From: Spirosoma fluviale
GTDB lineage: Bacteria; Bacteroidota; Bacteroidia; Cytophagales; Cyclobacteriaceae
NCBI GenBank assembly: GCA_945901615.1
Contig: CAMDLI010000009.1
Span: 1-40,813, forward strand
Length of the DNA stretch: 40,813 nt
Direction of reading: 5' to 3'
Shown: positions 16,871 to 25,305 of the stretch, in pieces
Numbering within the stretch: the first letter of the stretch is position 1
Layout: each line of letters opens with the position of its first letter
Translations under genes and position numbers: made by a program
Notes under the pieces: generated by a model
The model's database searches: none
What the model was told of the DNA's origin: nothing
Seen by the model: the letters and a program-made list of their open reading frames with translations, nothing else

Positions 16871-19800
16871 TTAGAATCCGATTTGTACACCTAGGGTATA
16901 AGACTTGGTCAAAGGAATTTGACCTGTACCCGCTCCTGTAAATTCTGGATCATAACCTGGATAGTCGGTGTATGTCCACAAGTTCACCCCTTGCGCGTAG
17001 ATACGTGCACGAGTGAGTCCAATTCTGCTTACCAAGCTAGGCTTGAAGCTGTAAGCAACAGTCAATTGAGAAAGACGGATGAAGTCGTACTTCAATAGGG
17101 ACGCAGTACCAGAGTTTCTACCGACACTCCTTACTTCGTTACCACCGTTAGTCGTTAGGTTTCTTGGAATATCAGTGATTTGACCAGGCGTCTTCCATGA
17201 TCTATCATTTACTTCACGAAGTGCATTCAAAGTCAGACGCGTACCGTTCTCTCTCAAGAAGCCATACTGACCGTCACCACCAATACCTCCATATTCGTAG
17301 GTAAAGAAGGTAGTCAACTCAAATCCTTTGTAGGAGAAGTTATTGTTCATACCTCCAAACACCGTACCTAAGCTTGACCCTTGGTATTTTCTATCTGCTG
17401 CAAGCGGTAGGTAGGTAATGTTACCATTGATGTCCAACCACATTGGACGACCGGTAGCAGGGTTTACCCCTACATATTCTTGAGAGAATACTGCACCTTC
17501 GCCTGATCTACCTACTGGCTGACCTACTGCAATGCCTGGGTTAGCTGGAAGGAACTTCAATCCACTATATAAGCTTAAGATTTGGTTGTCAATTTTGGTG
17601 ATGTTGAAGCTAGAATTCCAACGGAAACCACCCTTATCAACGTTCACGGTAGACAATTCAAATTCAAGACCTCTGTTTTGAAGCTCACCTACGTTGTTGG
17701 AGATACCTCCAAAACCGTTAATCCAAAGGATAGGCTGGCTCAAAAGCAAGTCCTTAGTTCTTCTATCAAAGGCATCCACGGAACCGGTGATCCTGTTTTC
17801 GAAGAAACCGAAATCCAAACCAAGGTTTAGTGTATTGTTAGTTTCCCAGCTTAGGCCAAGGTTGGCCAAAGAAGAAGGTACGATACCTGCACTACCAGAG
17901 TAGTTTCCACCACCGCCGTATAGGCCTCTGGCATCAAAGTTTCCGATTTGATCGTTACCAGTCAAACCGTAAGAAGCTCTAAACTTCATTTCAGAAACGG
18001 TGCTGGAGTTCTTCAAGAATTCTTCTTCAACCAAGCTCCATCCTACACGAACGGAAGGGAATAGACCGTATTGGTTTTCGGTACCGAATCGCGAAGATCC
18101 ATCGTAACGTGCGGTTAAAGTAACCAAATACTTCTTCTTGAAGTCATAGTTTACAGAGGAAAAAGCGGATGCTCTTCTGTAACCGGTCCAGAAACCAGAT
18201 ACGGATTCCGGTGTAGCTGCGGATTGAATCGTTCTGAACTGGAAGGTTGGGAAGCCGATACCTGCACCAGAGATTCCTTCTCTTGTCTCAGATAGGTATT
18301 CCACACCAGCAATAGCAGACACGTTGTGTACGCCATTGAAAGTTTTGTTCCAGTTTAAGGTTTGGGTCGTAATGAAACGAGTTCTCCAGTCAGATTGTAC
18401 AGAGCTTCTACCGATTACACCTGCTCCATCTGGAGTACGTGGATCGCGGTAGTTATCACCCTGAAGTAGACGGTAGTCCAAACCAAATAAAGAACGGAAA
18501 GTAAGATTTTTAGCAATCTTGTAGTTAGTAATCAAGTTACCTACAACCGTATTGGTACGCTGAAGACCTGAATTGTAGGAGTTTACCAACACTACGTTTT
18601 GACCCAAAACGCCGGCAATCGCCGTGTTGAAGGTGCCGTCCTCGTTGTAGATGGCATTGTGTGGCAATACTGCTGATGCAGAGAATGCTGGGTTACCCAA
18701 GAAAGAACCTTCTACCGCAAAAGGGACATTCTGCTGGAAAGTAGACAAGTTGATGTTCGTCTCGATGCTCAAGCGTTTGGTAGCTTGGTGTGTCAAGGCC
18801 AAACGTACTGTGCCTCTTTTAAAGTCAACAGGTCGGAAAGAAGCTTCTTGGTAGTTGTAAGATCCAGAAAGGAAGAAGGTTGTTTTGTCGTCTCCACCAG
18901 AAACTGACATTTCGTAGTTTTGAAGTCTACCTGCGCCCATTACTTCACGCTGCCAGTCGTAGGTTGGCAAAGCCAAACCAAGTGCATCTAAAGCAGGTCT
19001 TGTAAGGGTTGTCCAGTTGGATGGAAGACGACCCATGTTGCTCAAAGCATTTGCTTCAGGGTTTGCGACACCAGAATTGATAAATGCATCTCTTCTCATG
19101 CCATACCACTCAGCACCTCCAAGGATATCCAAGAACTTCATTGGCTGAGTTTCTCCAGAGAAGGCATTGAATTCAAATTTCGCTTTTCCTTGCTTACCCT
19201 TTTTAGTTGTGATGATCACAACACCATTTGCAGCTTGAGAACCATAGATCGCAGCAGATGCCGCATCTTTCAAGATCTCCATAGACTCGATGTCATTCGG
19301 GTTCAAGAAGGCAAGTGGGTTAGACTGGGTGAAGGAGGCGTTGGACTGGTTGTTCAACTGTACCCCATCCACGATGAATAGCGGTTCGTTACCTGCGTTT
19401 ACCGAGCCAACACCACGGATACGGATGTTTACCGCACCACCTGGGAGACCGTTAGAAGACCTAACTTGTACACCCGATGCACGTCCTTGTAGCGCACGGT
19501 CAAACGATTGTAGAGGTAGGTTTTGGATCGCGTCACCTTTTACGGAAGAAACCGCACCGGTCACTTCTCGCTTCGGCTGCGTGCCATATCCTGTTACAAT
19601 CACCTCACTCAAGGCTGTCACATCCGACTCCAAAGCCACATTGATGGTGGATCTGTTGCCAATGTTCACCTCTTGAGAGGTTAGTCCCACAAATGTGTAG
19701 ACCAAGACATTGCTTCCGGCAGGGACATTAATTGAATACTTACCATCAATGTCTGTGGCAGTACCAATTGTTGTTCCCTTCACCAGAACTGTTGCACCTG

Positions 19801-19915
19801 GTACGCCCAAACCATCTTCTGTGGAAGTGACGGTACCGGTGATCACACGGCCTTGCGAAAATGCGACTGCATTTACCAAAAACAGCATGAGTCCTAGAAG
19901 TAAAATTTTCCTCAT
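16871..19915 (-). CDS. SusC/RagA family TonB-linked outer-membrane transporter
   Basis: This 1014-residue TonB-dependent transporter imports a ligand captured by its SusD partner. It has a signal peptide (1-20), a carboxypeptidase-regulatory-like domain (about 23-98, 'GTVTSTEDGLGVPGATVLVKGT'-type start), the SusC TonB box 'SEVIVTGYGTQ' (about 103-113), a plug domain with 'GLPGGAVNIRIRGVGS', and a 22-stranded-type barrel ending in the aromatic 'YTLGVQIGF'. It leads the operon susC-susD-lipoprotein. No glycoside hydrolase, peptidase, sigma or anti-sigma gene adjoins, so the substrate cannot be predicted. The upstream 459 bp is AT-rich, with a single TATATTTG box (20054-20047). Confidence 0.96.
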   Translation of the reverse strand: MRKILLLGLMLFLVNAVAFSQGRVITGTVTSTEDGLGVPGATVLVKGTTIGTATDIDGKYSINVPAGSNVLVYTFVGLTSQEVNIGNRSTINVALESDVTALSEVIVTGYGTQPKREVTGAVSSVKGDAIQNLPLQSFDRALQGRASGVQVRSSNGLPGGAVNIRIRGVGSVNAGNEPLFIVDGVQLNNQSNASFTQSNPLAFLNPNDIESMEILKDAASAAIYGSQAANGVVIITTKKGKQGKAKFEFNAFSGETQPMKFLDILGGAEWYGMRRDAFINSGVANPEANALSNMGRLPSNWTTLTRPALDALGLALPTYDWQREVMGAGRLQNYEMSVSGGDDKTTFFLSGSYNYQEASFRPVDFKRGTVRLALTHQATKRLSIETNINLSTFQQNVPFAVEGSFLGNPAFSASAVLPHNAIYNEDGTFNTAIAGVLGQNVVLVNSYNSGLQRTNTVVGNLITNYKIAKNLTFRSLFGLDYRLLQGDNYRDPRTPDGAGVIGRSSVQSDWRTRFITTQTLNWNKTFNGVHNVSAIAGVEYLSETREGISGAGIGFPTFQFRTIQSAATPESVSGFWTGYRRASAFSSVNYDFKKKYLVTLTARYDGSSRFGTENQYGLFPSVRVGWSLVEEEFLKNSSTVSEMKFRASYGLTGNDQIGNFDARGLYGGGGNYSGSAGIVPSSLANLGLSWETNNTLNLGLDFGFFENRITGSVDAFDRRTKDLLLSQPILWINGFGGISNNVGELQNRGLEFELSTVNVDKGGFRWNSSFNITKIDNQILSLYSGLKFLPANPGIAVGQPVGRSGEGAVFSQEYVGVNPATGRPMWLDINGNITYLPLAADRKYQGSSLGTVFGGMNNNFSYKGFELTTFFTYEYGGIGGDGQYGFLRENGTRLTLNALREVNDRSWKTPGQITDIPRNLTTNGGNEVRSVGRNSGTASLLKYDFIRLSQLTVAYSFKPSLVSRIGLTRARIYAQGVNLWTYTDYPGYDPEFTGAGTGQIPLTKSYTLGVQIGF

Positions 19916-20374
19916 ATTGGTTAATTTTTAGTTTTATAAACTCAATAATATCCCGAAAAACGGAATAACTCAAATCCATGACACCAAAAAAGAGGGAAAA
20001 GTTTAAACCTAGGATTAGCCTAAAAATTGGTTATTTATAAGAATTCCAAATATAATGTTGTTTAGAGAACCTTAGGAAACACAAACACCTCATTATTTGG
20101 ATTTTCTTAATGTTAACAAAAGTTAATTTTTTGAATTTTTTTTTAACAATTTGGAAAAAATAAAGGATGAGCGGATAAAAAAATTACAATTTCGGTAGCT
20201 CCTTACTTTTTTCTCCCTTTTTTAGTTTAGCATTTAAAGTGGGTTCAAAATCACCTTAGCAGTGTTCTGTAGACTTTAATTCAAAAATGAAATTTGAAAA
20301 AATTGGAGATTATATAGATTAATTTTATATTAATCTTCTATTCTAATTATAGATTTTATAAAATTTTCCTCTGT
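19916..20374 (-). promoter_or_regulatory. AT-rich intergenic region upstream of susC
   Basis: No gene is seen in these 459 bp. On the minus strand TATATTTG (20054-20047) matches the TAnnTTTG -7 consensus 131 nt before the susC ATG, but no TTG sits at the right distance. A weak AT-only hairpin (20316-20336) near the end of the PorE-like gene is the only terminator candidate, and it is poor. The rest shows nothing recognisable. Confidence 0.3.
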
Positions 20375-22291
20375 TTACTGAACAGATACCGTAATCCTAC
20401 GATTTAATGCTTGATTGGACGGACTGGTATTGGGAACCATTGGCTCTCGGAAACCCTTTCCTACTACTTTTATCCGATCCGACTTAATCCCTGCTTTTAG
20501 AAGGTAGCTCTGAACACTTTGTGCTCGTTGTAAACTAAGTTTTAGGTTATACTCATCCGAACCCAAGTTATCAGTATGCCCAGTGATCAGGATAGCTACC
20601 TTAGGATTGTCTTTTAAAAAGCGATCGAGCCGGCGGAGCGAACTCAAGGATTCCTGCTTCAGTTCAAAACTATCAAAACCAAAAAAGACATTTTCAAATA
20701 CGAATTCTTCTCCTGAGGCTACAGGAATCAATTCTACTTTCAAGTCTTTTACATTTTTGATAGAATCTCGACCCACATTGTAAATCTTAGGCAAAAAGCC
20801 TTTTTTCTCGACATAGAGCCCTGCAGCATCTTCCCCGGGATACAACATCAAAAAGGAACCATCTGCTCCGTTGGACTGAAACTGATATCGGGTACTGTCA
20901 TTGGACAAGGAAACCAAGGAAAGACTTGCCGAAATTGGCTCCCCTGTTTTGGAATGAACCACCTGCCCACCCGTAACCGTCAAGTTTTCCCCAATTTCAA
21001 TTTCTTTGGGGAACTTAAATCGGTACAGGTAGGCCCTGTCATTTTGGCCATTACCCATCGTCAATTCCGAATAGTATGCGTAATCTTTTTGAGCGGTAAT
21101 AAAAAGCGCTACTTGATCTGAATGATCATTGATAGGTAGCCCTAAGTTTTCCGGCTCCTGAAATCCTCCTTTCGAAATACGCGATAAAAAAATGTCCATA
21201 CCCCCCAAACCTAAGTGTCCATCGGAAGCAAAAAATAAGGTTTCATTGTTGAAAAATAAGAAAGGAGAAATTTCATCTTTTGGGGTGTTGATTGGCGCAC
21301 CCATATTTTTTGATTCAGACCAGGTGCCATCGGCTTTTCGAGACGCGTACCAAATGTCGTTACCTCCAAAACCTCCCCTTCTATCTGAAGAAAAAAACAA
21401 CATGCGCCCATCCGCAGAAAGTGAAGGCTGAGAATCCCAGGAAGAAGAATTGATTTTAGTGCCCATATTCTTGGGCGCTTGCCATTCTCCACCCACTTTT
21501 TCCGCACTATACAAGTCACAGCTCCCCTGGCTATCTGGGGAATCGCAGGAGGTAAAAATCAAGAAATTGCCGTCCGCAGTCACCGAGCAGGTTCCTTCGT
21601 TGTAAGAAGAATTGATTTGGGCAGAAACACTTTGAGGAGCAGTCCAGGTTTTTGTGGATTCTGACTGAGAAATGTAGATATCCTCCTTATCAAGAGCTGT
21701 AGTACCTCCTCTTCTTGTAAAGAACAACTGTTTCCCATCTGCCGTCAACACTGGAAAATATTGCAAAGCAAAGCCATTCAGTGGGGAAGGCAGTATCTCC
21801 TTTTCAATGTTTAGGCTTAGGGGTAGCTGCTTACGCACAAAATCAACCTTCGCCTTCATTTCTAGGAAGTAAGTCCCGTTTTTAAATCCTTGGGTTGCCC
21901 CCTGCTCCACAAATTGGAATTCTTTGGAAGCCTCCTCAAATCGACCTTGCTTCAAATAAACGCTGGTCAGTAGCCAGGCAAAATCGACTGCATATTGATT
22001 CTTTAAGGGCAGCACTGCTGATTTGCCTTTATTGATGAGGGTCTCCGCTTCGGTCAGCTTTCCTTGTGTAATGAGTAGTTGAGTTCCCTTTTGGTAGGCT
22101 TCAAAAAAAGTTGTTGAACGTTCCCAAGCGGCCTGATACTTCTGCAAGGCCTCGGGATACCGTTTGAGGTAAAGTAAATTCTCCCCCTCTTGAAAAAATT
22201 TAATCGCCCTGCCATCCGTCACTGAATAGGTCTGTGCCTCGGCTGAAAAAGCCAATAACATCAGAAAAAAGACCAGAGCGAGTTTAGACAT
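20375..22291 (-). CDS. TPR / PD40-propeller / carboxypeptidase-regulatory / OmpA protein, PorE-like
   Basis: The 638-residue envelope protein has, in order, a Sec signal peptide (about 1-19, ending AEAQ), TPR-like helices (about 25-155), and WD40/PD40 beta-propeller repeats (about 175-430) with recurring 'SADGRMLFFSSDR..GGNDIW' blades. A carboxypeptidase-regulatory-like fold follows (about 440-530), then an OmpA-like peptidoglycan-binding domain (about 535-638: 'FGFDSFEL', 'TGHTDNLGSDEYN', 'LSLQRAQSV', 'NRRI'). This order is that of PorE, the type IX secretion component that links the machine to peptidoglycan. PorE itself is a lipoprotein, while this one has no lipobox cysteine, and Bacteroidota carry several paralogues. 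It starts 4 nt after queE. Confidence 0.82.
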   Translation of the reverse strand: MSKLALVFFLMLLAFSAEAQTYSVTDGRAIKFFQEGENLLYLKRYPEALQKYQAAWERSTTFFEAYQKGTQLLITQGKLTEAETLINKGKSAVLPLKNQYAVDFAWLLTSVYLKQGRFEEASKEFQFVEQGATQGFKNGTYFLEMKAKVDFVRKQLPLSLNIEKEILPSPLNGFALQYFPVLTADGKQLFFTRRGGTTALDKEDIYISQSESTKTWTAPQSVSAQINSSYNEGTCSVTADGNFLIFTSCDSPDSQGSCDLYSAEKVGGEWQAPKNMGTKINSSSWDSQPSLSADGRMLFFSSDRRGGFGGNDIWYASRKADGTWSESKNMGAPINTPKDEISPFLFFNNETLFFASDGHLGLGGMDIFLSRISKGGFQEPENLGLPINDHSDQVALFITAQKDYAYYSELTMGNGQNDRAYLYRFKFPKEIEIGENLTVTGGQVVHSKTGEPISASLSLVSLSNDSTRYQFQSNGADGSFLMLYPGEDAAGLYVEKKGFLPKIYNVGRDSIKNVKDLKVELIPVASGEEFVFENVFFGFDSFELKQESLSSLRRLDRFLKDNPKVAILITGHTDNLGSDEYNLKLSLQRAQSVQSYLLKAGIKSDRIKVVGKGFREPMVPNTSPSNQALNRRITVSVQ

Positions 22292-22295
22292 GGAC

Positions 22296-22922
22296 TTAAG
22301 GGATATCCATAAATTTATGTGTTTGTAACGAAATTTTCCAGTTTGGGTTGCTTTTTATAAAGTCGATCAACTCAGGAAGGCGCTCAGAGGCCTTGCTCCA
22401 CTCGGGCTGCAGTCGAAGTTCACAGCCCAAACCTACTTGCGTAGCATGCTCTTCAGCAAAAGCAAGGTCACTGGAATGGTACACTACCACCTTGAGTTCA
22501 TTGGCCACTTCGAAAATGGAAGGATGAGGCTTTTTGAATTTCTTGGGCGAAAAACACACCCAATCAAATTCCCCGGAAAAGGGATGAGCACCGGATGTTT
22601 CCAAGTGTGTACTGAATCCCTTGGACTTCAATAGATTAGTCAATGGCCCTAAATCATACAACAAGGGTTCCCCACCGGTAATTACTACCAGCCTACCTGG
22701 ATAAGAAAGGGCGCCTGATACTAGTTCTTCGATGGGCAGGGTCGGCCACTTGCCCGCCTCCCAACTTTCCTTTACATCACACCAAACGCAACCCACATCG
22801 CAGCCCCCTAGCCGTATGAAATAGGCTGCATGGCCAGAAAATCGTCCTTCTCCTTGGATGGTGTAAAAGGCTTCCATGAGTGGAAGCTGTAACCCTGAGG
22901 CTACCAATTGTTGTGTTGTCAT
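22296..22922 (-). CDS. queE: 7-carboxy-7-deazaguanine synthase (radical SAM)
   Basis: QueE rearranges 6-carboxy-tetrahydropterin to 7-carboxy-7-deazaguanine in queuosine/7-deazaguanine synthesis. The 208-residue protein has the compact radical-SAM signature C-x3-C-x2-C in 'GGCDVGCVWCDVKESW', the preceding 'YTIQGEGRFSGHAAYFIRL', the glycine motif 'VITGGEPLL' and a conserved 'LQP' near the end. I start at the ATG at 22922, because the 38 extra residues in the longer frame form a hydrophobic stretch unlike QueE and would be encoded by the promoter and a tandem repeat. A promoter at 22967-22996 agrees. The PorE-like gene follows after 4 nt. Confidence 0.92.
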   Translation of the reverse strand: MTTQQLVASGLQLPLMEAFYTIQGEGRFSGHAAYFIRLGGCDVGCVWCDVKESWEAGKWPTLPIEELVSGALSYPGRLVVITGGEPLLYDLGPLTNLLKSKGFSTHLETSGAHPFSGEFDWVCFSPKKFKKPHPSIFEVANELKVVVYHSSDLAFAEEHATQVGLGCELRLQPEWSKASERLPELIDFIKSNPNWKISLQTHKFMDIP

Positions 22923-22966
22923 TTGAATTTTTGGTAAAGCGGGTGATTCGACCGCTAGTAGGATGG

Positions 22967-22996
22967 CAAAGGTAAGCGTTAAAATCGGAAGGGCAA
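22967..22996 (-). promoter_or_regulatory. Promoter of queE operon (TTG-N19-TACCTTTG)
   Basis: On the minus strand TTG (22996-22994), a 19-nt spacer and TACCTTTG (22974-22967) reproduce the rRNA P1 promoter elements exactly. Transcription would start near 22960, about 38 nt before the chosen queE ATG. This also argues against the longer queE frame. Confidence 0.7.
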
Positions 22997-22997
22997 A

Positions 22998-23025
22998 TAC
23001 GAAGTACGAGGTACGAGGTACGAAA
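22998..23025. repeat. Heptanucleotide tandem repeat, four units (TACGAGG type)
   Basis: Four head-to-tail 7-mers: two exact TACGAGG units flanked by TACGAAG and TACGAAA. The array abuts the -33 element of the queE promoter and lies between queE and the GNAT gene. Confidence 0.85.
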
Positions 23026-23063
23026 TTGTTAAGCACCTCAAGCTTTTTGTAAAAATGAATTTG

Positions 23064-23513
23064 CTACAAGTCCTTGCGCATGACGATTCGGTAATCCTCC
23101 AGCCCTGCTTTGGGATGAAGATCCACAATCTTAAATCCGCGCTTTACCCCAAACTGAATCATCCCTGGAAAGCGGTTGCGCGTCTTAAAAAACACGGCGT
23201 TAAATCCCTGTGCTTTGGCCCATCGTTCCTGCTCCTCCGCCAAGGAAGTTGCAATTCCTTTTCCACGAAACTCAGGTCTCACGCCTCCCATCCAGGAATA
23301 AAAAGTATCCGGCTTGTCACTTTGATAGCCCACTTTGAAACCCAAAAGCTCTCCCTCCTTTTCTGCTACCAAAGCTAAATGAAGGCGATGCTTCAGCCGC
23401 TCTGTGTAAAAATCCAAGGAAGCTTTTCCCGGAAACTCAGGAATCCGTTCGTGTACCCAAAGCAGCTCCGCAAGGCTGGCCTCGCGGAGCTGAAAAGGGA
23501 GATTCGTTTCCAT
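23064..23513 (-). CDS. GNAT family N-acetyltransferase
   Basis: The 149-residue single-domain acetyltransferase has the acetyl-CoA motif A 'VRPEFRGKGIATSLAEEQERWA' (R-x-x-G-x-G/A at its core) and 'ALVAEKEGELLGF' before it. The C-terminal strand is 'GFKIVDLHPKAG'. These cytoplasmic enzymes acetylate small amines or protein N-termini; the acceptor cannot be read from sequence. It starts 33 nt downstream of the M20 hydrolase gene on the same strand and is probably co-transcribed with it. Confidence 0.9.
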   Translation of the reverse strand: METNLPFQLREASLAELLWVHERIPEFPGKASLDFYTERLKHRLHLALVAEKEGELLGFKVGYQSDKPDTFYSWMGGVRPEFRGKGIATSLAEEQERWAKAQGFNAVFFKTRNRFPGMIQFGVKRGFKIVDLHPKAGLEDYRIVMRKDL

Positions 23514-23546
23514 GTAAAAAAAATAAAAGGAGCTGTAGGAAACGGC

Positions 23547-25136
23547 CTAGTCTTTTTTGATTGTCGGGTAAGTTACCCCCAACTGCTCCAAATAAGATCC
23601 ATACTTCGTTTCGTCGTAGTAAAACTTCTCCAATTCAGAACGGAAACGGTTCATGATGTCTCGGTTCAAATAAATCGGTGGCGCATCTTCCTTGGTGATC
23701 ATGGGCTTGTAGGTCTCCTCCTTGGTTTGCACATTCTTGAAATAATCCCAAGCCTGAGTCACCAATTCGGGCTGCAGTAGAAAATCCAAAATAGTCATTG
23801 CCTCCGCCTTTGCACCAGCAGTCACGCCCTTGTGTGCAATTGGGGTAGCCATAGCAATGGCATTGCTCCAGTGGTGACCAGGAAGCCCTGGGATATTGGA
23901 AGGAAAGCGCAGAGTCACGGTTGGCACCACCCAAGATACATCTCCGATGTCGTCAGATCCGCCAGATACCGGTTCTTTCAGCGGCACACCCAGTTCGTCC
24001 AAGGTGGTGGCTAGCCCCTCTTCCTTGGCACCAAGCTCACGTTGTACTGCCTTGGCCAAGCTAAGGTCCTGCTCATCCCAGGTAGGAAGACCTACCTTCT
24101 GGATGTTTTGGTACATCTTTTCTGCAATCACCTTATTGAAATGCCTTGGCCAAGCGGTACCCAATACTTTGGAGGTCATCTTGGTTCCAGTCATCAAAGC
24201 CGCTCCCTTTGCGATGTCGTTAGCTTGGGCATACATGTCCATGATACCAGTATAGTTGACGTCTCGGAAATAGTACCAGATGGAGGCCTGCGAAGGCACC
24301 ACATTGGGCTGATCTCCCCCGTCAGTGATGACGGAATGCGATCGCTTCAAAGGATGTAAATGTTCTCTTTTGTAGTTCCACCCGATGTTCATCAGTTCCG
24401 TGGCATCGGCAGCACTTTTACCTCTCCAAGGGGCACCTGCGGAATGCGCTGCATCGCCAGCAAAGGTATATTCCACCGAAATCAAACCCGTGCCTGTTGC
24501 CTGACCCCAACTCACGCCAAGGTTATTGGCCACGTGGGTAAAAATACACAGGTCTACGCCGTCAAACTTGCCGTCACGGGCAAACCAGGCCTTGGCTGCC
24601 ACCAGCTCCTCAGCGATGCCTGGCCAAAGAATGAGCGTGCCACCAATCTGCTCCCGCTCCATGATTTGCTTTACCGCAAGTGCTGCAGTGATATTGAGTG
24701 GAATTCCTGCATTGTGTCCTTCCCCGTGTCCAGGAGCACCTTCAACCATGGGTTTGTGAAATGCTACACCTGGATATTGAGAGGCCTTTGGGATATTGTC
24801 CACGTCAGAGCCTAGCGCAATCACTGGGCCTGGACCATTGGACCAGGTGGCAAACCAAGCCGTAGGAATCCCAGAGATTCCCCGCTCAATGGTAAAGCCT
24901 TGCTTTTCCAAAATGCCAGTCAAGTACTTAGAGGATTCTACTTCCTGAAATCCCAATTCCGCAAAACTAAATACCTTGTCCACCATCACCTGGCTTTGCT
25001 TGTGGTTGGCTTGAACTACTTGAGCTACTTCAGTTTTGAGGGCTTCAATTTGTTTGGGTGTAAATTTCTTTTGTGCAACAGTCACAAAGGAAACTCCCAG
25101 CAGGAGTGCGAGTGTACTTAAGATTTTTGGTGTCAT
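23547..25136 (-). CDS. Secreted M20-family amidohydrolase, AbgB-like
   Basis: This 529-residue metal-dependent amidohydrolase/carboxypeptidase begins with a Sec signal peptide (about 1-22, ending TVAQ), placing it outside the cytoplasm. It carries family landmarks: 'ELGFQEVESSKYL', 'GSDVDNIPKAS', 'GEGHNAG' (metal-binding H), 'GIAEELVAAKAW' (catalytic/metal E pair), 'GDAAHSAGAPWRGKSA' (dimerisation-domain H) and 'HHWSNAIA' near the C-terminus. The closest well-known relative is AbgB (p-aminobenzoyl-glutamate hydrolase subunit B), but AbgB is cytoplasmic and pairs with AbgA, absent here. The substrate is therefore an N-acyl amino acid or similar amide, not assigned. A GNAT gene follows. Confidence 0.88.
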   Translation of the reverse strand: MTPKILSTLALLLGVSFVTVAQKKFTPKQIEALKTEVAQVVQANHKQSQVMVDKVFSFAELGFQEVESSKYLTGILEKQGFTIERGISGIPTAWFATWSNGPGPVIALGSDVDNIPKASQYPGVAFHKPMVEGAPGHGEGHNAGIPLNITAALAVKQIMEREQIGGTLILWPGIAEELVAAKAWFARDGKFDGVDLCIFTHVANNLGVSWGQATGTGLISVEYTFAGDAAHSAGAPWRGKSAADATELMNIGWNYKREHLHPLKRSHSVITDGGDQPNVVPSQASIWYYFRDVNYTGIMDMYAQANDIAKGAALMTGTKMTSKVLGTAWPRHFNKVIAEKMYQNIQKVGLPTWDEQDLSLAKAVQRELGAKEEGLATTLDELGVPLKEPVSGGSDDIGDVSWVVPTVTLRFPSNIPGLPGHHWSNAIAMATPIAHKGVTAGAKAEAMTILDFLLQPELVTQAWDYFKNVQTKEETYKPMITKEDAPPIYLNRDIMNRFRSELEKFYYDETKYGSYLEQLGVTYPTIKKD

Positions 25137-25234
25137 GAGATGCCTAGTTTGAAACTTTAAACTACAAAAAAGGAAGCCTTCTTTCCAAAATAATTGACCA
25201 ATGGTAAACCAAAGGATTCATCAGCTTTAGAAAT

Positions 25235-25269
25235 TTGCTACGCAAAACCCTCATATTTTTCTATTTTTG
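25235..25269 (+). promoter_or_regulatory. Possible leuS promoter
   Basis: TATTTTTG (25262-25269) matches TAnnTTTG 36 nt before the leuS ATG. The nearest TTG (25235-25237) is 24 nt upstream, slightly outside the usual 17-23, so this is tentative. Confidence 0.35.
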
Positions 25270-25305
25270 CAGGCATTACCATAAAAAGCAATAAAGATTT
25301 TAATC

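Noticed and set aside
23463-23492. Perfect 9-bp inverted repeat CAGCTCCGC/GCGGAGCTG
   Set aside because: It lies inside the GNAT coding region and arises from similar leucine/glutamate/alanine codons (QLRE and AEL); no T-run or regulatory position.
24360-24815. 151-codon plus-strand reading frame opposite the M20 amidohydrolase
   Set aside because: Shadow of a well-supported secreted hydrolase on the other strand.
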